Source: an uncultured Campylobacter sp. (lineage in GTDB: Bacteria; Campylobacterota; Campylobacteria; Campylobacterales; Campylobacteraceae). Taken from it: a DNA stretch of 8,394 nt. The DNA lies in the NCBI RefSeq assembly GCF_905371695.1, contig NZ_CAJPMA010000075.1, positions 1-8,394 of the forward strand. Direction: 5' to 3'. Of the stretch, positions 1 to 4,909 are shown one piece after another (positions within the stretch are counted from its first letter, which is position 1; each line of letters starts with the position of its first letter). The notes beneath the pieces were generated by a model that made no database searches, was not told where the DNA came from, and saw nothing but the letters and a program-made list of their open reading frames with translations. A program made the translations under genes and the position numbers.

Positions 1-209
1 GTGCCGACGAAAAGGATAGTCTTGCCTTCGGCGGCCGCGTCGCGAACGATATTATAAGTGTATCGGAAGTAGCGGATAGTTTTTTGCAAATCTATAATAT
101 AGATACCTTTTCTCTCGCCAAAGATATATTTTTTCATCTTTGGATTCCATCTGCGGGTTTGATGTCCGAAATGGACGCCGCATTCTAGTAAATCTCTCAT
201 AGTTACCAT
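1..209 (-). CDS. rpsB: 30S ribosomal protein S2 (N-terminal part, cut by window edge)
   Basis: Ribosomal protein S2 is a structural protein of the 30S subunit. It binds near the junction of head and body and is needed to recruit S1. The 69 codons visible begin MVTMRDLLECGVHFGHQT and continue through WNPKMKKYIFGERKGIYIID and LQKTIRYFRY, the classic conserved start of S2. The rest of the gene (usually 230-260 residues) lies beyond coordinate 1. The ATG at 209-207 is chosen because AAGGAGA at 221-215 lies at the right distance. A second Met at codon 4 has no better ribosome site. The gene is preceded by its own promoter and a leader with possible structure. In related Campylobacter tsf (EF-Ts) normally follows rpsB, but that would be outside the window. 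The identification is essentially certain; only the truncation limits it. Confidence 0.97.
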   Translation of the reverse strand, partial: MVTMRDLLECGVHFGHQTRRWNPKMKKYIFGERKGIYIIDLQKTIRYFRYTYNIVRDAAAEGKTILFVG

Positions 210-316
210 GAGTTTCTCCTTGTGGGTTTCCCCGAATTTAGTTTTACCTCCACACCCCTTAACGACGGGTCGCGCCCGCCGCAACCAAATTTAGGACTGG
301 TGCGTGCGAAATAAGT
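210..316 (-). promoter_or_regulatory. rpsB 5' leader with possible regulatory hairpins
   Basis: If transcription starts 6-8 bases after the -10 box at 327-322, the rpsB transcript has a leader of about 105 bases. Reading the minus strand, positions 282-275 (GCGGCGGG) can pair with 269-262 (CCCGTCGT) in an 8-bp stem, including two G-U pairs, around a 5-base loop. Positions 233-231 (GGG) and 226-224 (CCC) enclose a GAAA tetraloop. As an alternative to that small hairpin, 254-250 (TGTGG) can pair with 225-221 (CCACA), which touches the first base of the ribosome site at 221-215. Two mutually exclusive pairings next to the ribosome site are what an autoregulated ribosomal protein leader could look like. 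S2 represses its own operon through the leader in E. coli, but no homology to that RNA is claimed here. The structures were found by eye and not folded computationally. Confidence 0.4.
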
Positions 317-321
317 CGTGG

Positions 322-327
322 ATTATA
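322..327 (-). promoter_or_regulatory. -10 box of the rpsB promoter
   Basis: The minus strand reads CGG TATAAT CC here, a perfect TATAAT. No TTGACA-like -35 box is seen. Instead AATTT tracts recur about every 10 bases upstream (roughly 353-332), as known for Campylobacter sigma-70 promoters. Transcription would start near 316-314. It is the only strong promoter between the Sel1-repeat gene and rpsB. Confidence 0.65.
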
Positions 328-423
328 CCGAGAAATTTCTAAATTTAGGCTAAATTAAGTAGTTTAAAATATAGTGCTGCAAGTAAAATTTAATACGGAG
401 CGCTTCGTCTTCGACTGTGGGGC

Positions 424-452
424 AGACTAAAATTTAAAGCAAATCTTAGTCT
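424..452 (-). terminator. Inverted repeat after the Sel1-repeat gene, possible terminator
   Basis: AGACTAA at 424-430 pairs with TTAGTCT at 446-452. After one A-C mismatch, ATTT (432-435) pairs with AAAT (441-444) around a 5-base loop. The repeat lies 25 bases beyond the stop of the Sel1-repeat gene. It is AT-rich and no run of T follows on either strand, so it is not a textbook intrinsic terminator. The rest of the 210-476 gap holds the rpsB promoter and leader and AT-rich sequence with overlapping AAATTT palindromes around 331-348. No open reading frame worth naming is seen there. Confidence 0.3.
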
Positions 453-476
453 AATAAAACCGAGATAAAGCTGCGT

Positions 477-1043
477 TTATTTTAAAATCTTAGCGTTTTC
501 GCAGCCGATTTCTAGCCCCATCTTGCACGCTTTTTCGTAAAATTTAACCGCGGCTTTGACGTCCGTTTGTACGCCCGTGCCGCGCTCGCTCATGTAACCC
601 GCCTCGTTGCAGCCTTTGGCTAGGCCTAGCTCGCATGCATTTTTATAAAGCTCGTATGCCCGCGCTTCGTCTTTTACCGCGCCGACGCCCGTCTGATGAG
701 CGTATGCTAATGCGTAACAACCCAGCTTATCACCCATTTTGCACGCTCGCTCGTAAAATTTAGCCGCCGCATCGGTTCTATCGACCGCGACTTTTCCGCT
801 CGCCAGCATCGCTCCCATGTTATAGCAAGCACGCGCGTGTCCGCTCTCGCAGGCAAGGTTAAATAGCCTTGCCGCCTCGCTAAAATTTGAGACTTGATAC
901 ATCGCAAGCGCGTCCTCAAACCAAGCATTCGCGGAGTTTTCGGGTAAACTAGCAGGCGCGTTTAACGGCTCGTTAGAAGATCTCGTTTGCGCCGCAAATA
1001 GCGTGCCGAACACAAGGATCAAGCAAACTAGGACTTTTTTCAT
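477..1043 (-). CDS. Secreted cysteine-rich Sel1-repeat protein (Hcp-like)
   Basis: This 188-residue protein has a signal peptide (residues 1 to about 18: MKK, a hydrophobic stretch, then LFAA) and is probably periplasmic or secreted. After a linker, residues 55-188 form about three and a half Sel1-type (TPR-like) repeats with a 36-residue period. Each repeat carries two cysteines eight residues apart: C65/C73, C101/C109, C137/C145 and C173/C181. This CX7C pattern is that of the Helicobacter cysteine-rich proteins, in which each pair forms a disulfide joining the two helices of a repeat. Such proteins act as binding scaffolds. The partner cannot be read from sequence, and the beta-lactamase name sometimes attached to the family should not be carried over. 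The ATG at 1043 has AAGGAG six bases upstream. The gene starts 65 bases after the small upstream gene and may share its transcript. Confidence 0.85.
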   Translation of the reverse strand: MKKVLVCLILVFGTLFAAQTRSSNEPLNAPASLPENSANAWFEDALAMYQVSNFSEAARLFNLACESGHARACYNMGAMLASGKVAVDRTDAAAKFYERACKMGDKLGCYALAYAHQTGVGAVKDEARAYELYKNACELGLAKGCNEAGYMSERGTGVQTDVKAAVKFYEKACKMGLEIGCENAKILK

Positions 1044-1108
1044 TTTAGCTCCTTTTTACGAAGTTTTAGTCTAAATTTTAGTCCTTTTTGATAAACGCAA
1101 CCGAAATT

Positions 1109-1330
1109 TTAACTAAATTTACTTAGCTGCGCGTCCTCTTCTATTTTTATGAGTTTAGTAAAAATTCGCTCTATTTCCGCGCGCTCGCCCGTGCTTAATT
1201 TTTGACTAGATGCGGTTAGCAAAACCTCTACGACGGCTTCGTTTTGCAACGTCTGGACGTCAAATTTTCTCGCGTTAGCGGCGATTTTTGCCGCAAGAGG
1301 ATTTTTGGATTTAAAATTTTCGTATGGCAT
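1109..1330 (-). CDS. Small protein of unknown function (73 residues)
   Basis: I do not recognise this protein. It is 73 residues long, starts MPYENFKSKNPLAAKIAANA and appears soluble: there is no signal peptide, membrane segment or cysteine. Its second half (about residues 25-70) is rich in Leu, Glu, Ala and Lys and looks helical, including GERAEIERIFTKLIKIEED. The reading frame extends upstream to an ATG at 1348, but that codon lies only about 8 bases from the expected transcript start and has no ribosome site. The ATG at 1330 has AGGA four bases upstream (AGGAAAAATG), so it is preferred. A good promoter, a ribosome site and a position between a terminator and the Sel1-repeat gene support a real gene. 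No function is proposed. Confidence 0.7.
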   Translation of the reverse strand: MPYENFKSKNPLAAKIAANARKFDVQTLQNEAVVEVLLTASSQKLSTGERAEIERIFTKLIKIEEDAQLSKFS

Positions 1331-1362
1331 TTTTCCTAGTTTTTGCATTAGATTACGAAGTG

Positions 1363-1368
1363 ATTATA
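1363..1368 (-). promoter_or_regulatory. -10 box of the small unknown gene
   Basis: The minus strand reads AAATTTCG TATAAT CAC, a perfect TATAAT with AT-rich sequence upstream and no -35 box, very like the rpsB promoter. A start near 1356 gives a leader of about 26 bases to the ATG at 1330. The box begins 11 bases after the end of the inverted repeat that closes the preceding DUF4198 gene. Confidence 0.6.
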
Positions 1369-1379
1369 CGAAATTTAAG

Positions 1380-1419
1380 ATAAATTCGGGCTCAAATTTT
1401 ACCCAAAGCCCGAATTTAT
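1380..1419 (-). terminator. Likely intrinsic terminator of the DUF4198 gene
   Basis: This is a perfect 13-bp inverted repeat: ATAAATTCGGGCT at 1380-1392 and its complement at 1407-1419, with a 14-base loop. It starts 6 bases after the TAA stop of the DUF4198 gene. The GGGCT/AGCCC core gives stability. On the minus strand the 3' arm ends in AATTTAT and continues CTTAAATTTCG, a U-rich but interrupted tail. The same AT-rich tail lies immediately upstream of the next promoter's -10 box. Confidence 0.7.
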
Positions 1420-1425
1420 GCCGAT

Positions 1426-2205
1426 TTATTCTTTTATATCAAAACCCAGCGTCGTTTTTAGCGTCTCTTTATCGCATTTTGTGGCATCCGGATAAGGCCT
1501 TTCATAAATCACCTCAAACACCCAAAAGCCCGGCCTTAGCGCTACGACTTCGGTGATACCCTGCGCGTCGGTCATACCGTAAAACGCTCGCTTATCCTCT
1601 AAAAATCCCGCAAAAGTGCCGGTTAGTTTGGCGCGTTCTAGCGGCTTGCCGTCAGCCAAAACTTGCAGTTTAAAGGGCTTATCCACGCGAAAACCTACCG
1701 GATTTTGCAGCGGCACTATCTCGATTTTCTCTCCGACTGGCTTAGCGACGAAGTCGTCTGCTTCGCCTAAATTTAGGATTTTTTTGGACGTTATCGTCAT
1801 CAAGCGGCAGATTTGTACGTCGCTTAAATCTTTTAGATCAAGCTTATTTTTGCCTATGATCCACTTGCCGTCGCTGCGCTTTTTTAGCGAATACATCGGA
1901 TTTTGCCGCGCAAGCAGGATATATGTGCCTTTGCCCAGCTTTTCGCCTTCGTAGCGGTAGTTTTCGCCGCTTTGCGCTAGCTCTTTTTTATGCCCGTCTT
2001 TGCCAATCAGGGCAACGGGCGCAAAAAGATGCACGCGCTCTTGCATTATAGGCTCGTAGTTTGGGAAATCGTCGCTATAACCCATTTTTGCGACGAATTT
2101 ACCCGTCTTTTCGTCGTTTACCCCGTCCACCCAAAACATATGCGCCTGCGCCGAACAAACGGCTACTGCAAGTATCGCAGCGGTTAAAATTTTACTTGTT
2201 TTCAT
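1426..2205 (-). CDS. DUF4198 family periplasmic protein, possible metal-uptake component
   Basis: This 259-residue protein has a clear signal peptide (residues 1-21) ending AQA, followed by mature HMFWVDGVND. An N-terminal HxFW after cleavage is typical of DUF4198 proteins, some of which are annotated as periplasmic components of nickel or cobalt transport systems. The C-terminal part has the Ig-like pattern of the family: NPVGFRVDKPFKLQVLADGK (168-187), then MTDAQGITEVVALRPGFWVF (211-230). C17 lies in the signal region, but VAVC is a poor lipobox, so cleavage after A21 is preferred. C133 and C244 are the only cysteines of the mature form. The ATG at 2205 has AAGGA at the right distance. No transporter permease or ATPase lies next to it, so the substrate (Ni, Co, Cu or other) is open. 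The gene appears to be a single transcription unit with its own promoter and terminator. Confidence 0.8.
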   Translation of the reverse strand: MKTSKILTAAILAVAVCSAQAHMFWVDGVNDEKTGKFVAKMGYSDDFPNYEPIMQERVHLFAPVALIGKDGHKKELAQSGENYRYEGEKLGKGTYILLARQNPMYSLKKRSDGKWIIGKNKLDLKDLSDVQICRLMTITSKKILNLGEADDFVAKPVGEKIEIVPLQNPVGFRVDKPFKLQVLADGKPLERAKLTGTFAGFLEDKRAFYGMTDAQGITEVVALRPGFWVFEVIYERPYPDATKCDKETLKTTLGFDIKE

Positions 2206-2242
2206 GCTTTTCCTTTCAGTTGTTTTTGAGATTTGATGTCAA

Positions 2243-2248
2243 ATTGTA
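2243..2248 (-). promoter_or_regulatory. Candidate -10 box of the DUF4198 gene
   Basis: The minus strand reads AGC TACAAT TTG, five of six matches to TATAAT, with AAATTT tracts about 10 bases apart upstream. A start near 2236 gives a leader of about 30 bases. No regulator-binding palindrome that would point to metal control is obvious around it. The rest of the 2206-2378 gap is AT-rich, with an imperfect inverted repeat near 2284-2304, and holds no credible gene. Confidence 0.45.
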
Positions 2249-2378
2249 GCTAAAATTTATTAAATTTATCCTATTTTTAGTATGGTTTAAATTGCAAATT
2301 TACCCGCCAAACCAACCGCGACGCAGCGTAATGTAGCCTAAGCAAATAAATTTGGCAACGAAGCCGACGGCAAAAACG

Positions 2379-3137
2379 CTAGGAAGAAAAGTTAAATTCG
2401 TTCTTAATTTTTAGTTTCATAGGTACGGGCTTGTTCATGACAAACCCGCAAAATCGCCCCGTGACGCCCTCTCTGCGGTAGGAAAACAGCTCCCCCGTCT
2501 CAAACGTACATCGCGGATCAAACTCCGCTCGCCCTACGCCAAGCTGCGCAAATTCATCCCGCAAGGCAGCCTCCATGTCAAATTTACCCTCTTTTTTATA
2601 GCGGTTAAACGCGCCAAGATCAAGCTCTCCCACCTCGTAGTTTCGCGCCTTGATATTTGCGCCCACGAATACGCGCAGATCGCTCGCCTTGCAGCCAAAC
2701 TCGCTTTTCATTAGCCTAACTGCATTCGTGCAAATTTTACCCGTTACGCCCGCCCTGCCCGCATGCACTGCGGCAACTACGCCCCGCCTCTCATCCGCGA
2801 TCAAAACGGGCGAGCAGTCGGCGACCAAAACGCAAAGCGTAACGCCTCTAAGCGCCGTTATCACGCCGTCGCAAGGCGGCAGCTCATCCTCTAAATCCCT
2901 CAAAATTTCCACGCGATTTGAGTGAATTTGACGCATAAATTTTAGATTAAAAGGCGCGGTAGCAAGCGTAGCGGCTAAAATTTCGCGATTTTTAGCTACG
3001 TTTGCGGGCAGGTCGCCGACGTGATCCCCTAAATTTAACCCCTCATGCACCCCTTCGCTTACTCCGCCAAACCGCGTCGTAAAGCCAAGCTTCAAGCGCT
3101 CGCTCTCAAAAACTACGTCTAAAATTTCCCGATTCAT
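2379..3137 (-). CDS. pgeF: YfiH/PgeF family protein (peptidoglycan editing factor, polyphenol oxidase fold)
   Basis: This 252-residue protein belongs to the YfiH/YlmD/FAMIN family. In E. coli PgeF keeps serine-containing muropeptides out of peptidoglycan; other members have been assayed as laccases or purine nucleoside enzymes, so the exact activity is open. The zinc-site residues fall in the expected places: H72 (RQIHSNRV), C108 (LVADCSPVL) and H125 (VAAVHAGRAG). FTTRFGGVS (19-27), EGLNLGDHVG (32-41) and the C-terminal RCTFETGELFSYRREGVTGR are also diagnostic. The usual HAGWRG is HAGRAG here. The tail after the conserved FCGFV is about 15 residues longer than in E. coli. The open frame extends to 3230 inside ribE, but those 31 extra codons do not resemble the family, so the ATG at 3137 is preferred despite a poor ribosome site. 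It lies 25 bases after the ribE stop and is probably co-transcribed. Confidence 0.88.
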   Translation of the reverse strand: MNREILDVVFESERLKLGFTTRFGGVSEGVHEGLNLGDHVGDLPANVAKNREILAATLATAPFNLKFMRQIHSNRVEILRDLEDELPPCDGVITALRGVTLCVLVADCSPVLIADERRGVVAAVHAGRAGVTGKICTNAVRLMKSEFGCKASDLRVFVGANIKARNYEVGELDLGAFNRYKKEGKFDMEAALRDEFAQLGVGRAEFDPRCTFETGELFSYRREGVTGRFCGFVMNKPVPMKLKIKNEFNFSS

Positions 3138-3162
3138 TTTCGCTAAATTTAACCCGTCAGGC

Positions 3163-3801
3163 CTAATAAAGGCTCGCGATGTGCTGAGATTCGTCCCAGC
3201 TGATCTCGCACTTCTCGCCGTTTGTGCCACCTAAAACGCCAGCTAACGCCAGCTGCCTAGCTACGTATCGCGCGAGCAGGTCGCTCTCCACGTTTACGCG
3301 GCGCCCAGGCTCAAACTCGCCAAACAAACTCTCGCGAAAGGTGATCGGGATGATCGTGAGGCGCACGCCGGTCGGCAAAACTTCGTTGATCGTAAGACTC
3401 ACGCCCTCGACCGCGATGCTGCCTTTGTTTGCCATCAAAGGCATGACGCTAGAGGGCAAATTTATATAAAAATCAACCCCGTTTTCGCGCCGCTTTATAC
3501 GCGCGACCTCGCCGATAGCGTCTACGTGGCCTTGCAGCAGATGCCCGTCCACGCGGTCGGCTAACCGCATCGCAGGCTCGATATGCACGCGTCCGCGCAA
3601 ATTTTCCGTCGCGATATGCGCTCTAGTCTCGGCGCTAAGCTCCACGCTAAAGCCGTCTGCGTGTAGCTGCGTCACGCTAAGACATGCGCCGTTTACCGCG
3701 ATGCTATCGCCTAAATTCGGGCGGTATGCGGCTTTTAGTCGCAGGGTATTTTGCGAATAGCTCACAACCTGCGCGATCTCGCGAATTAGTCCGTTAAACA
3801 T
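3163..3801 (-). CDS. ribE: Riboflavin synthase alpha subunit
   Basis: This enzyme converts two molecules of 6,7-dimethyl-8-ribityllumazine into riboflavin and the pyrimidine that returns to the pathway, in the cytoplasm. The 212 residues show the two tandem lumazine-binding barrels. The first begins MFNGLIREI and has GDSIAVNGACLSV (31-43). The second has KGSIAVEGVSLTI (126-138) and NVESDLLARYVARQL (170-184). HLLQGHVD (87-94) at the junction is also typical, and length is normal for the family. The last 25 residues (GTNGEKCEISWDESQHIASL) are the least conserved part. The ATG at 3801 has a modest AAAGG upstream. A hairpin after accA suggests ribE starts its own transcript, with pgeF as the second gene. 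No FMN riboswitch was seen in the leader. Other riboflavin genes are not adjacent. The symbol ribC is used for the same gene in some species. Confidence 0.93.
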   Translation of the reverse strand: MFNGLIREIAQVVSYSQNTLRLKAAYRPNLGDSIAVNGACLSVTQLHADGFSVELSAETRAHIATENLRGRVHIEPAMRLADRVDGHLLQGHVDAIGEVARIKRRENGVDFYINLPSSVMPLMANKGSIAVEGVSLTINEVLPTGVRLTIIPITFRESLFGEFEPGRRVNVESDLLARYVARQLALAGVLGGTNGEKCEISWDESQHIASLY

Positions 3802-3825
3802 TTTTGGCCTTTAAATTTTTTAGCG

Positions 3826-3831
3826 ATTTTA
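3826..3831 (-). promoter_or_regulatory. Weak candidate -10 box for ribE-pgeF
   Basis: The minus strand reads TCTG TAAAAT CG, five of six matches to TATAAT, which would give a leader of about 18 bases. Other AT-rich hexamers in the 171-base gap (a TATAAA near 3915, TAAAAT near 3840) are alternatives, so the position is uncertain. That some promoter lies between accA and ribE is inferred from the hairpin behind accA. Confidence 0.25.
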
Positions 3832-3940
3832 CAGAATTTTAGATAAAGCTAGGCGTAAATTTAGCAATATGGGATATACGGAGAATTTCGTGACCTTGCG
3901 GCGACGTTAGTAATTTATATATTTCAAGCAGAAATAGGCA

Positions 3941-3966
3941 AGATTTGGCTTACAAGAGCCAAATTT
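3941..3966 (-). terminator. Hairpin just after accA, possible terminator
   Basis: ATTTGGCT at 3943-3950 pairs with AGCCAAAT at 3957-3964 around a 6-base loop. One wobble and one A-T pair extend the stem to 3941-3966. It starts 6 bases after the accA stop. On the minus strand an A run precedes it, but the sequence after it (CTTGCCTATTTC) is only moderately U-rich. It could attenuate transcription or mark the 3' end of the fatty acid block. On the plus strand it would be followed by TTACG, but no plus-strand gene needs it. Confidence 0.5.
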
Positions 3967-3972
3967 TACGCC

Positions 3973-4908
3973 CTATTCTTCATAAGCTCCGATAGATAAA
4001 ATTTTATCCATACGTTTTGAGATTAGATCGCCGACATCTAGCTTTTCGAGCTCGGTTAGTTTAGAAAGAAAATATTGTCCCAAAGCCCTTGCCGCACCCT
4101 CTTTATCTCGGTGTGCTCCGTTTACGGGTTCAGCGATAACGTCGTCGATTAAATTTAAATTTTTTAAATCGTCGGCGGTAATTTTCATCGCCTTCGTCGC
4201 TTGCTCTTGTTTGGCGGGATCGTTCCAAAGTATCGCAGCACAGCCTTCGGGCGAAATAACAGAAAATACGGAGTTTTTCATCATAGCCAAACGATCCGCT
4301 ACGCCGATAGCTAGCGCTCCGCCGCTTCCGCCCTCGCCGATAACTACGGCGACCGTCGGTACTCTTAGATTAGCGAATTCAAAAAGATTTCTAGCGATCG
4401 CCTCGCTTTGTCCACGCTCTTCCGCCCCTACGCCAGGGTACGCTCCCGGAGTGTCGATCAAAAATAAAATAGGGACGTTAAATTTTTCTGCGGTTTTTGC
4501 GATCCTTAGCGCTTTTCGGTACCCCTCTGGATGAGGCATGCCGAAATTTCGTTTTAGCTTGTTTTTCGTACCGCGACCTTTTTGTTCGCCGATAACCATC
4601 ACCTTTTTACCGCCGATATATCCGGCGTAACAAACTATCGCCGGATCGTCACGGTAAGCTCTATCGCCGTGAATTTCGCGAGCGTCGGCCAGCAAAAGCC
4701 TGACGTAATCAATTGCATAGGGGCGATCGGGATGACGGGCGAGTTGTAGGCGCTGATATTCGTTTAAATTTTTATAGACCTTCGCGACCTCTTTATCTAA
4801 ATTTTTATTCAGAATTTCTACCGCGTGTTCATCGCCGCGAATTCTTGCGTTTGCGATGTCGTCATCAATTTGCTTAATGCTCTTTTCAAAATCTAGATAA
4901 CTTGACAT
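3973..4908 (-). CDS. accA: Acetyl-CoA carboxylase carboxyltransferase subunit alpha
   Basis: AccA, with AccD, forms the carboxyltransferase that moves CO2 from biotin on AccB to acetyl-CoA, giving malonyl-CoA for fatty acid synthesis. The 311 residues match the usual length. Residues 1-55 are the charged, probably coiled-coil N-terminal region (SSYLDFEKSIKQIDDDIANA). The crotonase-like core carries HGDRAYRDDPAIVCYAG (80-96), the EQKGRGTKNKLKRNFGMPHP segment (108-127), LIDTPGAYPGVGAEERGQSE (150-169), GEGGSGGALAIG (191-202) and SPEGCAAILW (219-228). These glycine-rich loops form the oxyanion and CoA pockets. The ATG at 4908 lies one base after the fabF stop, with only a weak GAAGA upstream, so translation is probably coupled to fabF. 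accD is not in the window. The subunit lacks the zinc ribbon of AccD, as expected for alpha. Confidence 0.96.
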   Translation of the reverse strand: MSSYLDFEKSIKQIDDDIANARIRGDEHAVEILNKNLDKEVAKVYKNLNEYQRLQLARHPDRPYAIDYVRLLLADAREIHGDRAYRDDPAIVCYAGYIGGKKVMVIGEQKGRGTKNKLKRNFGMPHPEGYRKALRIAKTAEKFNVPILFLIDTPGAYPGVGAEERGQSEAIARNLFEFANLRVPTVAVVIGEGGSGGALAIGVADRLAMMKNSVFSVISPEGCAAILWNDPAKQEQATKAMKITADDLKNLNLIDDVIAEPVNGAHRDKEGAARALGQYFLSKLTELEKLDVGDLISKRMDKILSIGAYEE

Positions 4909-4909
4909 T

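Noticed and set aside
2155..2157. Lipoprotein processing of the DUF4198 protein at C17.
   Set aside because: The residues before it (VAV) do not fit a lipobox, and a good AQA site for signal peptidase I follows four residues later.
2284..2304. Imperfect palindrome upstream of the DUF4198 promoter as a metal-regulator operator.
   Set aside because: The arms match only with a bulge and consist mainly of the AAATTT word that is common throughout the window, so no operator can be supported.
3138..3230. A 31-codon N-terminal extension of pgeF overlapping the end of ribE.
   Set aside because: It runs through the ribE coding end in another frame and has no counterpart in the family. The ATG at 3137 gives the expected length, although its ribosome site is poor.
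3802..3972. An FMN riboswitch ahead of ribE.
   Set aside because: The conserved RFN sequence blocks were not found in the 171-base gap, and the gap before the ribE start is AT-rich and little structured.
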